Shown piece by piece: positions 1 through 7,716 of a stretch of DNA of 64,000 nucleotides (position 1 is its first letter; the number at the start of each line of letters is the position of its first letter). Both the position numbers and the translations under genes were made by a program. Under the pieces are notes generated by a model. It was not told the origin of the DNA. It was given only the letters and a program-made list of their open reading frames with translations, and made no database searches. The stretch covers positions 62,001-126,000 of the forward strand of contig NZ_JADFFK010000019.1 of assembly GCF_015223355.1 (NCBI RefSeq), read 5' to 3'. Origin of the DNA: Salipiger mangrovisoli (GTDB taxonomy: Bacteria; Pseudomonadota; Alphaproteobacteria; Rhodobacterales; Rhodobacteraceae).

Positions 1-76
1 GCCGCGCAGCCAGCCGCGCACGCCCGCGGGCGCGCTGCGCTGCAACGCCGCCGGTGGCGGGTGCGGCGGCGGTCAT
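1..76 (-). CDS. Possible truncated N-terminus of an unidentified protein
   Basis: An open frame on the minus strand begins with ATG at 76 and runs off the left edge without a stop. The 25 visible residues start MTAAAPATGG and are rich in Ala and Arg. Third codon positions are mostly G or C, as in real genes here. No clear Shine-Dalgarno sequence precedes the ATG, and too little is visible to assign a family. It could also be chance open frame in GC-rich DNA. Confidence 0.25.
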   Translation of the reverse strand, partial: MTAAAPATGGVAAQRARGRARLAAR

Positions 77-256
77 CTGGGGCTGATCATAGGGAATGGG
101 CCTGTCCTCCGCTTGCCTCGCGGACCCTCTTGCAGCGCGCGGCAGACCACAAGACGACGCCCCACACCGCGCCGCGCCCCGGCGCCGCGCGCTCCCTCGA
201 ATGCACAATCTGATGCCAGAAATACCATCATCGCCCAACAAACAGGCAAAATTGAA

Positions 257-748
257 TCAGCCGTCTTTTGGTCGCCCATGATGCTCGCAACGGTCCGGCT
301 TGAGATCGAGCAGCGGCGTCCCATCGACGCAGTCGAGCCCGCGCACGATCAGCACCGGACCCTCGCGCCGCACCAGTCGAACCGAGGAGATCCCGATTGG
401 ATTGGGCCGCACAGGAGAGCGCAGCGCAAAGGTGCCGCGGGTACCGCGGTTGCCATGAGGGCTCTGCGTGAGCAGATCGCGGCGGGCGCGGTCGAGCCAG
501 TAGATCACCTGAAGCCAGGCCGCGCGCTCAATTCCCTCGAGCGCCGGCAACCAGCGAGCATCAAGCTCGATGCGGCACTCCGGGCCGTCGGGATCGCCCT
601 GCCTCGGACACTCTCGGCGCGTGGCGAATGGCGTGCGGATGCGCCCGATGAACCGAAGCTGCGCATCTTCGGCAGGCGGCAGGTCTATGGCGGTCTCGCC
701 GGGGCGGATCTCGTCGTCCGCGAAGCTGCCGGCGGTGGTCCGGGTCAT
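257..748 (-). CDS. trmO: TsaA-like tRNA methyltransferase (TrmO family)
   Basis: This 163-aa protein is a TrmO/TsaA-domain protein. The family uses S-adenosylmethionine to N6-methylate t6A at position 37 of certain tRNAs. The signature RSPVRPNPIGISSVRLV is visible around residues 105-120, followed by the typical GLDCVDGTPLLDLKPD stretch. The ATG at 748 was chosen because GAGGGGAG lies just upstream; the longer frame to 928 overlaps dgoA. The C-terminus is shorter than in E. coli TrmO, which has an extra domain, as is common for alphaproteobacterial members. It lies about 50 bp downstream of dgoA and may be cotranscribed. Family call is firm; substrate is inferred. Confidence 0.85.
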   Translation of the reverse strand: MTRTTAGSFADDEIRPGETAIDLPPAEDAQLRFIGRIRTPFATRRECPRQGDPDGPECRIELDARWLPALEGIERAAWLQVIYWLDRARRDLLTQSPHGNRGTRGTFALRSPVRPNPIGISSVRLVRREGPVLIVRGLDCVDGTPLLDLKPDRCEHHGRPKDG

Positions 749-798
749 GGCGCTCCCCTCTCTGCTTCTGCGTCGGCCGAAGGGTAGCGCGGCCCGGC

Positions 799-1407
799 TC
801 AGGCGGCCAGCGCGTCGTCGTAGGCCGCGACCACCTCGCGCGCCCGCGCCGCAAGATCCCCAAGACTGCGGCCAGGCTTGTAGAGCCAGGTGCCGATACC
901 GAAACCGGTGACTCCCGCCGCCAGCCAATCGCCCATGTTCTCGGCGCTCACGCCGCCGACGGCATAGGTCGCGGTGCCTTCAGGCAACACCGCCTTCATC
1001 GCCTTCACCCCCTCGGGGCCGATCAGCGTGGCGGGAAAGAACTTCAGCCCGTCCGCCCCGGTGCGCAGCGCGGTGAAGGCTTCGGTCGGGGTGAGCACGC
1101 CGGGATAGCTCAGCATCCCGGCCTTCTTGGTTGCCATGATCACCCGCTGGTTCGTATCCGGCGAGACCACCATGCGCGCGCCGATCTGGCTCAGGCGCAG
1201 CACCTCTTCGGGCGCCAGGACCGTGCCTGCGCCAATCACCGCATCGGTGCCGAAGCCCTGCACCATCCTGGCGATCGACTCGAAGGGCTGCGGGGAGTTG
1301 AGCGGCACCTCGATCTTGGTGATGCCGGCGTCGATCAACGCCTCGGTTGCAGCGGGGGCCTCCTCGGGGGTGAGGCCGCGCAGGATGGCGATGATCTCGC
1401 GGGTCAT
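799..1407 (-). CDS. dgoA: 2-dehydro-3-deoxy-6-phosphogalactonate aldolase
   Basis: This 202-aa class I aldolase of the KDPG/KDPGal family cleaves 2-keto-3-deoxy-6-phosphogalactonate to pyruvate and glyceraldehyde 3-phosphate in the De Ley-Doudoroff galactose/galactonate pathway. The start MTREIIAILRGLTPEEA, the KIEVPLNSPQP segment, GAGTVL, and the Schiff-base lysine in GLKFFPA are all visible. The length matches the family (about 205 aa). Its ATG overlaps the stop of dgoK as ATGA, so the two genes are translationally coupled. KDPG aldolase of the Entner-Doudoroff pathway is the alternative, but adjacency to DgoK favours the galactonate enzyme. No dgoD or galactonate regulator is seen in the window. 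Confidence 0.9.
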   Translation of the reverse strand: MTREIIAILRGLTPEEAPAATEALIDAGITKIEVPLNSPQPFESIARMVQGFGTDAVIGAGTVLAPEEVLRLSQIGARMVVSPDTNQRVIMATKKAGMLSYPGVLTPTEAFTALRTGADGLKFFPATLIGPEGVKAMKAVLPEGTATYAVGGVSAENMGDWLAAGVTGFGIGTWLYKPGRSLGDLAARAREVVAAYDDALAA

Positions 1408-2312
1408 TCGGTCTTCTCCGTTTTGCGGGCCGCCTTCAGCCCCTCCAGCGTCATGCGCTCGGCGTCGGCGATCACCACCGGCACCGCCAGCGTCTCGAGC
1501 GCGCTGCGGTAATGGGTGACCAGTTTCGAGGCCCCTAGAAGCGCTACGCTCTGGCCCAGCCAATAGGGTTTCGCCGCCGCCAATTCCATGCCGATCAACA
1601 GGCCCGAGAGCCGCGCCGTGGCCTTCTCGGGCGGCAGCCCGTGCAGCAGCCCCTCGGCGCGCAGGGTGAAGAGCTCGGAGGCGAAACCGGCCGGGCGGCC
1701 CATCGCCTGATCCACGCCCTCGGCAAAGCTCTTGTCATCCCAGCCGCCACCAAGTCCATGCCGCAGAACGGATTTCTGGCTCAGAAGTTCAAAGAGCTCG
1801 CCGGTCATGAAGCTGCGGAACGAGACAATCTCGCCGGCGCTCACATGCACCCACTTGCTGTGCGTGCCGGGCAGGCAGATCACCCCGTCGAACCGCGGGT
1901 TGAGCGCAAGGAAGCCCGAAACCTGCGTCTCCTCGCCGCGCATGACATCGGCCGGGCGGTCCTGCGCCACGCCGGGAAGAATGTGGACCTGAAGGCGCGG
2001 ATCCTGCGTCGGCACGGCAATCGCCTCCGCCAGCCCCGGCGGGGTGCAGGGGGTCTTCACGTAGGGTGCCTCGGCCCAGCCCTGCCGCGCGCCGGCCATG
2101 CCGCAGATGATCACCGGTGTCCCGGCATCGAGCTCGGGCAGCAGCCCCAGCAGGGTCGGCTCGAACTCTTCCGGGGTCAGACGGCCCATGCCGGCAGGGC
2201 TTTCCGAGCGACCCAGCACCGTGCCGTCTGCCGCCATGCGCCACAGGCGCAGGTTCGACGTGCCCCAGTCCACCGCGATCCAATCCGGTGCGATCCGGTC
2301 AGCTTCCGACAT
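1404..2312 (-). CDS. dgoK: 2-dehydro-3-deoxygalactonokinase
   Basis: This 302-aa protein of the DgoK family phosphorylates 2-keto-3-deoxygalactonate with ATP, making the substrate of the downstream aldolase. The N-terminal phosphate-binding motif AVDWGTSNLRLW (about residues 13-24) and the central GVICLPGTHSKWV motif are characteristic. AGGAGGG lies a few bases upstream of the ATG at 2312. Stop and start overlap with dgoA as ATGA. It heads a dgoK-dgoA operon, and an intergenic repeat copy lies upstream (2381-2445). Confidence 0.9.
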   Translation of the reverse strand: MSEADRIAPDWIAVDWGTSNLRLWRMAADGTVLGRSESPAGMGRLTPEEFEPTLLGLLPELDAGTPVIICGMAGARQGWAEAPYVKTPCTPPGLAEAIAVPTQDPRLQVHILPGVAQDRPADVMRGEETQVSGFLALNPRFDGVICLPGTHSKWVHVSAGEIVSFRSFMTGELFELLSQKSVLRHGLGGGWDDKSFAEGVDQAMGRPAGFASELFTLRAEGLLHGLPPEKATARLSGLLIGMELAAAKPYWLGQSVALLGASKLVTHYRSALETLAVPVVIADAERMTLEGLKAARKTEKTE

Positions 2313-2380
2313 GTGCCCTCCTTGAATTGCTGCCTCGTGGTAGCGCTCGCCCCGGCGTCACGCAAGGGCGGGAACCCGCA

Positions 2381-2445
2381 GAAGGGGGCGCTGCCCCCGT
2401 CGCGCTGCGCGCGCCTCCCCCGGCGTATTTTTCAAGAGCAGAAGC
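2381..2445. repeat. Rhodobacteraceae-type GC hairpin repeat, copy A
   Basis: The element has the hairpin GGGGGC-GCT-GCCCCC, a GC-rich middle, then CCCCCGGCGTATTTTTC and a purine-rich tail with AGAAG. The same architecture recurs at 14692, 21467, 41428 and 45396, always between genes. It may act as a transcription terminator or be a dispersed repeat. Confidence 0.7.
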
Positions 2446-2447
2446 GC

Positions 2448-3209
2448 TCAGAGCCAGCCCCAGGCGCGGGCCACTTCCCACAGAAGCCGCAGGCTGAGCA
2501 GCCCCAGCGCCGCCCGGACCACCGCGAAGAACAGCCGCTCGGGCAGCCAGCGCACCAGCCGCTGACCTGACCAGGCCCCGACGAGCGCAACCGGCGCAAG
2601 CAGCGCCACCTGTTGCAGGCTGTCCCAGGTCACCTGCCCCGCGGCGATATAGGGCGGCAGCTTCATCCAGTTGATGCAGGCAAAAACGATGGCCTGGGTG
2701 CCGACATAGGTCATCTTGGGCATCATCTGTGGCAGGGTATAGGCTTGATAGGGCGGCCCGCCCGCGTGCGAGATGTAGCTGGTGAAGCCCGACAGCGCAC
2801 CCCAGAAGATCCCGCGTGGCACATCGGCGGGCCGGGCCGCGTGGTCGCGCACAAGCCATTTGCGCAGCGTGTCGCCGAGGTAGTAGAGCCCGACCAGCGC
2901 GACGATCAGCTTGCCGACCTCGGGCGGCACGCGGGAGATGAACAGGAAGGCGAGCAGGATCCCGGCGGCAGCGGCGGGGATCAGGATCTTCAGATTTCGC
3001 GGCGAGAAGTCACGGCGGAACAGCCAGATCGCATAGGCATCCGACAGGATATACATCGGCAGGAGCAGACCGGCGGCGGCGGCGGGGGCAATGAAGAGCG
3101 ACAGGATCGGCACGCCGAGCATGGCGATCACCGGCATGCCGCCCTTGGACGCGCCGACGCAATAGGTGGCCAGCGCCGCCGCGATCCAGAACCCGCTTCC
3201 GTCTGCCAT
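2448..3209 (-). CDS. TauE/SafE family membrane transporter
   Basis: This 253-aa polytopic membrane protein is of the TauE/SafE (DUF81) family, which moves sulfonates, sulfite or other organic anions across the inner membrane. Hydrophobic segments fill most of the length. The family hallmarks GASKGGMPVIAMLGVPI near residue 20 and GFTSYISHAGGPPYQAY in the second half are visible. AAAGGGAG precedes the ATG at 3209. It lies between dgoK and an unrecognised gene, all on the minus strand. The substrate cannot be told from sequence; nothing nearby is clearly sulfonate metabolism. Confidence 0.8.
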   Translation of the reverse strand: MADGSGFWIAAALATYCVGASKGGMPVIAMLGVPILSLFIAPAAAAGLLLPMYILSDAYAIWLFRRDFSPRNLKILIPAAAAGILLAFLFISRVPPEVGKLIVALVGLYYLGDTLRKWLVRDHAARPADVPRGIFWGALSGFTSYISHAGGPPYQAYTLPQMMPKMTYVGTQAIVFACINWMKLPPYIAAGQVTWDSLQQVALLAPVALVGAWSGQRLVRWLPERLFFAVVRAALGLLSLRLLWEVARAWGWL

Positions 3210-3331
3210 GCCGCTCCCTTTCCTGCCGCGCCTCTTTCTGGAGAAACGGGGCAAAATGTGAAAGCGGAAAGCGCGGAGCCGTGGCAGGCGGCGCAGGGGC
3301 GCGCGGCGCCCCCTCCGGGCGGCGCGGCAAG

Positions 3332-4321
3332 TCAGGCGGCGCGGCTGTGGTTGCGGCTGAGCAGCGGCACCGTGAGCTCGATATCCTCCTGCAGGGGGCG
3401 GATCGGCGCAAGGCCCGCCACCTCGAGATCGGCGTGGTAGGTCTGCACCGCCTCGCGCGAACTCATGCCCTCGCGCACCACGTGGCGCATCGCGCGCATC
3501 ATCAGCACCGGATCCTCGCAGTCGAAATCGATGCGGCTGAAGCTGGCGGTGCGCGCGCCGTAGCGTTCGCCCTGTACCAGCCGTTCGAGACAGTCGCGCG
3601 TGGTGCCCTCCTTGAAGCCGGTGAGACCGAAGATCACCCGCGCCGGATCCCAATCCGCCAGTTCCTCCATCGCGCGGGGACCATGATAGCCGACCTCGAC
3701 GAAGAGCGGGCGCTCCTTCGTCGCGACGCCGGCAAGGCTGCGGGTCAGCGCATCGTTGCGATAGGCGGCATAGTCCTCTTCGCCGGTGTCGACGCGGATC
3801 GGCGGATCGCCGACCCGCAGCAGGTGACGCAGCCCGACCGAGGCTGCGCTCTGGCGAAACTCGGCATAGGCGCTCAGCGTGCCATGGTCGATGTCGATGT
3901 CATTGTAGAAACCGAGAGCATAGAGACCGAGGTTGGCCACCGGGCGCACGTTTTCCAGCCGCGAGCTGCGGAAGGGGATGGCCGGGAACTGCGTGTAGCG
4001 ACCGCCGCGCACCTGCCAGATGTCGGTGTTGTCCGTCAGCCGGACCGCGGGGGTGACATTGGAGCGCGCGTAGATCCCTTCCTCGCTGAACACCTCGGCG
4101 CTGGAGAGCGAGGTGAGCACGATATCGGCCAGATCGCTTTCGATCACCCGGCGCATGTCGCCGCGATAGGCGGGTGCGTTGCGCAGCCGTCCGTCCGGAT
4201 CGCGCCCGGCGGCGGAACAGCCGCGCAGCAGGTCGGCATCCTTGCAGAAGGTGAGGATGAAATCGCGCGGCCCGTAGAGCCCGCGCGCGATCTTGGCCAG
4301 CTTCTCGTCGATCCGTCGCAT
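3332..4321 (-). CDS. Uncharacterised protein, possible TIM-barrel aldolase-like
   Basis: I do not recognise this 329-aa soluble protein with certainty. It has no signal peptide or membrane segment. Recurrent beta-alpha units such as ADIVLTSLSSAEVFSEEG, TPAVRLTDNTDIW and PLFVEVGYHGPRAMEEL resemble the strand ends of class I aldolase-like TIM barrels, but that is an impression and not an assignment. The ATG at 4321 is preceded by GGGGAGG; an upstream in-frame start would add 25 arginine-rich residues lacking a better ribosome site. It lies 92 bp downstream of the transglutaminase operon and 122 bp upstream of the TauE/SafE gene, all on one strand. Confidence 0.75.
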   Translation of the reverse strand: MRRIDEKLAKIARGLYGPRDFILTFCKDADLLRGCSAAGRDPDGRLRNAPAYRGDMRRVIESDLADIVLTSLSSAEVFSEEGIYARSNVTPAVRLTDNTDIWQVRGGRYTQFPAIPFRSSRLENVRPVANLGLYALGFYNDIDIDHGTLSAYAEFRQSAASVGLRHLLRVGDPPIRVDTGEEDYAAYRNDALTRSLAGVATKERPLFVEVGYHGPRAMEELADWDPARVIFGLTGFKEGTTRDCLERLVQGERYGARTASFSRIDFDCEDPVLMMRAMRHVVREGMSSREAVQTYHADLEVAGLAPIRPLQEDIELTVPLLSRNHSRAA

Positions 4322-4413
4322 CGCGCCTCCCCGACACCGCCCTGCCCATTGCCGGGCGGAGCCTGCGCGGAATGATGCGCGAAAGGGGTTGAGCAATCGT
4401 CAACGGCCGCGGA

Positions 4414-5292
4414 TCAGACCGGAACGACGTCCACACGGTGCGTGGTGACATGGCTGCCCTCGGACCGCAGCGATCCGCGCGTCGGCGCCACGTCGGAATA
4501 GTCGCGACCATAGGCGACGGTCACGTGGTCGGCCCCTGCCAGCATGTCATTGGTCGGGTCGATCTCGATCCAACCGGTCTCGGCCCCGCACCAGGCGCGC
4601 ACCCAGGCATGCATGGCGTCCGCCCCCTCGAGCCGCGGCTGCCCCTCGGGCGGCAGGGTGCGCAGGAAGCCCGAGACATAGCCCGCCGGGATGCCGAGGG
4701 CGCGCAGCGCCGTGATCATCACATGGGAGATGTCCTGACAGACCCCGCGCCGGGCGCGGAAGGCCTCGATGGCGGTGGTGGTGACCTCGGTGGCCTCGGG
4801 ATCGAAGGCAAACTCGGTGTTGAGCCGGTGGCTGATCGCCTCGACCGCGGCGCGCACCGACACGCCTTGCGGCAGCGCCTGCCGCGCGAAGGCGGCGATC
4901 TCGGGGGCCGCGGGCAGCCGCGGCGAGGCGCCGAGGAAATGATGCGGGCTTTCCGGGCCGATGCTGCGGCACGCGGCGAGATCCTGCGCAAGATCCGCCA
5001 GCCCGCCCGAGAGGTCGAGACCCGCGACGGGGCGCGCCCTGCGCACGCGGCCCGCGAAGGAAAAGGCGATCTCGCTCAACGCCATGTCATGGGCCATCTC
5101 GCAGGTCGGATTGCCGAAGAAATCCACCCCGTCGCGGCGCCAGCTGGGCGCGGGATCGGCACTGACCGCGCCCGCCAGAAGCTCCTGCCCCGGCAGCGCC
5201 CGCGGCAACATGCGCAGGAGGGTCCGGCTGGCCCCCGCGGGATGGGCATATTCGTAGCTGATCCGCAAAGAGATGTCGTAGAGCTGGGACAT
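4414..5292 (-). CDS. Transglutaminase-like cysteine protease family protein
   Basis: This 292-aa protein has the bacterial transglutaminase-like N-terminal domain (about residues 1-85) and a transglutaminase-like core. The catalytic triad is visible: Cys185 in RRGVCQDISH, His228 in DAMHAWVRAW and Asp245 in IEIDPTND. There is no signal peptide, so it should be cytoplasmic. It is the last gene of a three-gene operon, starting 14 bp after the ATP-grasp/alpha-E fusion. The family may cleave or form amide bonds; in this context a role in processing a peptide made by the ATP-grasp enzyme is a published type of prediction, not a demonstrated function. Confidence 0.9.
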   Translation of the reverse strand: MSQLYDISLRISYEYAHPAGASRTLLRMLPRALPGQELLAGAVSADPAPSWRRDGVDFFGNPTCEMAHDMALSEIAFSFAGRVRRARPVAGLDLSGGLADLAQDLAACRSIGPESPHHFLGASPRLPAAPEIAAFARQALPQGVSVRAAVEAISHRLNTEFAFDPEATEVTTTAIEAFRARRGVCQDISHVMITALRALGIPAGYVSGFLRTLPPEGQPRLEGADAMHAWVRAWCGAETGWIEIDPTNDMLAGADHVTVAYGRDYSDVAPTRGSLRSEGSHVTTHRVDVVPV

Positions 5293-5306
5293 GGGCGGCT
5301 CCGGAC

Positions 5307-7712
5307 TCAGCTGAGGTACTGCGCGGTAAGCGCGTGCGAGATGGCTGCCAGATCGGCGCGGAAGCCACGCAGGCGCTCGGCGGTGATCTCCTCGGGGGAC
5401 GCGACGGCCAGCGCGGTGCGCAGCAGCAAGATGCGCCGCGCTGCCTCGGGCAGGCCGGTGCCGCCCGCCGGGCGCAGCCGCGCTTCCTCGGCCATCAGCA
5501 CGTCGAGCTGGAAGAGCAGCGCACGCGGGTTGCCCGCGTCCAGCGCCAAGAGGTCGATCACCGTCTCGCGCGAGGTCTCGACCGAGTAGCGGCGGCGGTG
5601 GGTCATCAGGCTGTCGCCGACCTCGACCGCCAGGTCCAGCCCGCCTTGCGGCGTGGTCCTGCCGGTGAAGGCGGCGAGGAAGGCGGCCATCTGGTCGGCC
5701 CGTTCGAGCGCCCGGCCCACGGTCAGGAAGCGCCAGCCGAGGAAGCGGAACATGTTCTCGTGCACGAGGCCCGAGAAGCCGGCGATCCGGCGCAACAGGA
5801 GGCTCATGGCGCGGGCGGCATCGTCGCCGGGATGGCAGCCCTCGGCGACCTCGCGCGCGGTGGCGGCCAGATCGGAGAGCGCGGTCCAGCCATCGGTCGA
5901 GAACCGGTCGCGCACCTTGGCGGCGCAGCCGCGCGAGACGTCGAAGAGCTGCAGCAAGCCGGGCGGCACCGGCTCCTCGGACGGGTCGAGCCCGTACCCC
6001 GCGAGGAAGCGCGCGAGGCTTTCCACCAGCGGCAGGGCGTCGGGTCCGTAATCCTCGAGCCGCAGGTGATAGGCGCGAATCTGCCGCACGCCGTTCTCGG
6101 CCCGCTCGACGTAGCGTCCGAGCCAGAACAGGTTGTCCGCCGCGCGTGCGGGCAGGATCCCCGGCTGGCGGCGCAGGAAGGGCCCCTTGTCGCGCGGTGC
6201 GAGCGTCTCGCGGGCGACCGGCGCGTCCGAGGTGATCCAGACGTCGGCGACCGAGCCTCCCGCCTGCATCGCCAGCGCCGTGGGATCGCCCGTCCGGCCA
6301 ATGCGCGCGTAGCCTCCGGGCATCACCGTCCAGCCCTGCGGCGTGCGCGCCGCGAAAACCCGCACCACCATCGGGCGCGGCACCAGCCGCTCGCCGACCA
6401 TGGCAGGCGTGGTCGAGAGCGTCACCGCCTCCTGCCCCACCAGCGTCTCGCCCTCGCGCTCCAGCCAGTCCGAGACCGAGCCGTGCGCGCTGCCCCGGAA
6501 CCGCCCGCCAAGCGCGGTGCCCGCGTCGATGTCGAAGGGCAGCTTGGTCGATTGCGCCGGGCCGATCAGCATCCGGTGCAGGTTGTCGCGCACGTAGGCG
6601 CGCTCGGTCGGCTGGCCGCACCACCATGTGGCGATGTTGGGCAGCTTCAGCGCCTCGCCGGTCAGCGCCTGACAGATGCGCGGCAGGAAGGCCATGAGCG
6701 CGCGCGATTCAAGCGCGCCCGAGCCGAGGCAGTTGACCATTGTGATCGCCCCCGCCCGCAGCGCCGAGACCATGCCGGGCGTGCCGAGCGCCGAGCTTTC
6801 ATCCAGCTCCAGCGGGTCGGCGAAGCGCGAGTCGAGCCGTCGCCAGAGCACCGAAACCGGCTCGTCCCCGGCGACGGTGCGCACCTTCAGTTGGCCGTTG
6901 CGGACCGCCAGATCCTCGCATTCCAGCAGCATGAAGCCGAGGTATCGGGCGATGTAGGCGTGCTCGTAGTAGGTGTCGGTATGCTGGCCCGGGGTCAGGA
7001 TCGCCACCCGGCTGCCGTCGTCGGCGCGCAGCCCGATCAGCGCGTCGCGGAAGCTGCGGAAGAAGCCCGCCAGACGCTCGACATTGGCCTTGGGAAAGAG
7101 GTCGTGGAACACGCGGCTGGTGGCCATGCGGTTCTCCAGCGCGAAGCCCGCGCCCGAGGGCGCCTGCGTGCGGTCGCCCAGCACCAGCCACGAGCCATCG
7201 GGCGAGCGGCCGATCTCGAAGGCGAGGAAGTGCAGGAAATGCCCTGAGCGCGGCTGCACGCCGACGATGGGCCGCAGCCATTCGGGGTTGCGCGCCACGA
7301 GGTCGGCGGGCAGGTAGCCCTGCCGCACCAGATCGCCCGGCCCGTAGAGGTCGGCCATGACCCGCTCGAGCAGCTCGGCGCGCTGTACGATGCCCTCGGA
7401 GAGCTGCGCCCACTCCTTCCCCGAAATCACCACCGGCACGTGGTTCAGCGGCCAGTTGCGCTCGGTCGAGCCCTCGCCGGTATGCTGGCGGAAATAGACC
7501 CCGGTGTCGTGCAGGTACTGGTCGCCGCGGGCAAAGGCGCGGGCGCGGGTTTCGGCGCTCTGCGCCGCCAGATGGCGGATCAGAGGCTGCCAGGCCGGGC
7601 GCAGCTTGCCGTCTGGGCGCAGGAGTTCGTCGGCCACGCCCGGCGGCGGGCTGTAGCCTTGCAGGAACTGCGCCACCGTCTCCGGCAGCGGGCGTTTCGT
7701 CTCTGCCCCCAA
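5307..7712 (-). CDS. Circularly permuted ATP-grasp / alpha-E domain fusion
   Basis: This 801-aa protein joins two families often found as separate neighbouring genes. The first about 480 residues match the circularly permuted ATP-grasp family (COG2308): GDQYLHDTGVYFRQ near residue 65, LTPGQHTDTYYEHAYIAR, and NCLGSGALESRALMAFLP. From about residue 500 the alpha-E domain (COG2307) follows, beginning LPARAADNLFWLGRYVERAE. ATP-grasp enzymes ligate amino groups to carboxylates using ATP; alpha-E is an all-helical domain of unknown role. The start is a TTG at 7712, four bases after the stop of the preceding gene, with GGGGA upstream and no better in-frame ATG nearby. The protein looks cytoplasmic. 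Confidence 0.9.
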   Translation of the reverse strand: MGAETKRPLPETVAQFLQGYSPPPGVADELLRPDGKLRPAWQPLIRHLAAQSAETRARAFARGDQYLHDTGVYFRQHTGEGSTERNWPLNHVPVVISGKEWAQLSEGIVQRAELLERVMADLYGPGDLVRQGYLPADLVARNPEWLRPIVGVQPRSGHFLHFLAFEIGRSPDGSWLVLGDRTQAPSGAGFALENRMATSRVFHDLFPKANVERLAGFFRSFRDALIGLRADDGSRVAILTPGQHTDTYYEHAYIARYLGFMLLECEDLAVRNGQLKVRTVAGDEPVSVLWRRLDSRFADPLELDESSALGTPGMVSALRAGAITMVNCLGSGALESRALMAFLPRICQALTGEALKLPNIATWWCGQPTERAYVRDNLHRMLIGPAQSTKLPFDIDAGTALGGRFRGSAHGSVSDWLEREGETLVGQEAVTLSTTPAMVGERLVPRPMVVRVFAARTPQGWTVMPGGYARIGRTGDPTALAMQAGGSVADVWITSDAPVARETLAPRDKGPFLRRQPGILPARAADNLFWLGRYVERAENGVRQIRAYHLRLEDYGPDALPLVESLARFLAGYGLDPSEEPVPPGLLQLFDVSRGCAAKVRDRFSTDGWTALSDLAATAREVAEGCHPGDDAARAMSLLLRRIAGFSGLVHENMFRFLGWRFLTVGRALERADQMAAFLAAFTGRTTPQGGLDLAVEVGDSLMTHRRRYSVETSRETVIDLLALDAGNPRALLFQLDVLMAEEARLRPAGGTGLPEAARRILLLRTALAVASPEEITAERLRGFRADLAAISHALTAQYLS

Positions 7713-7716
7713 GGTC

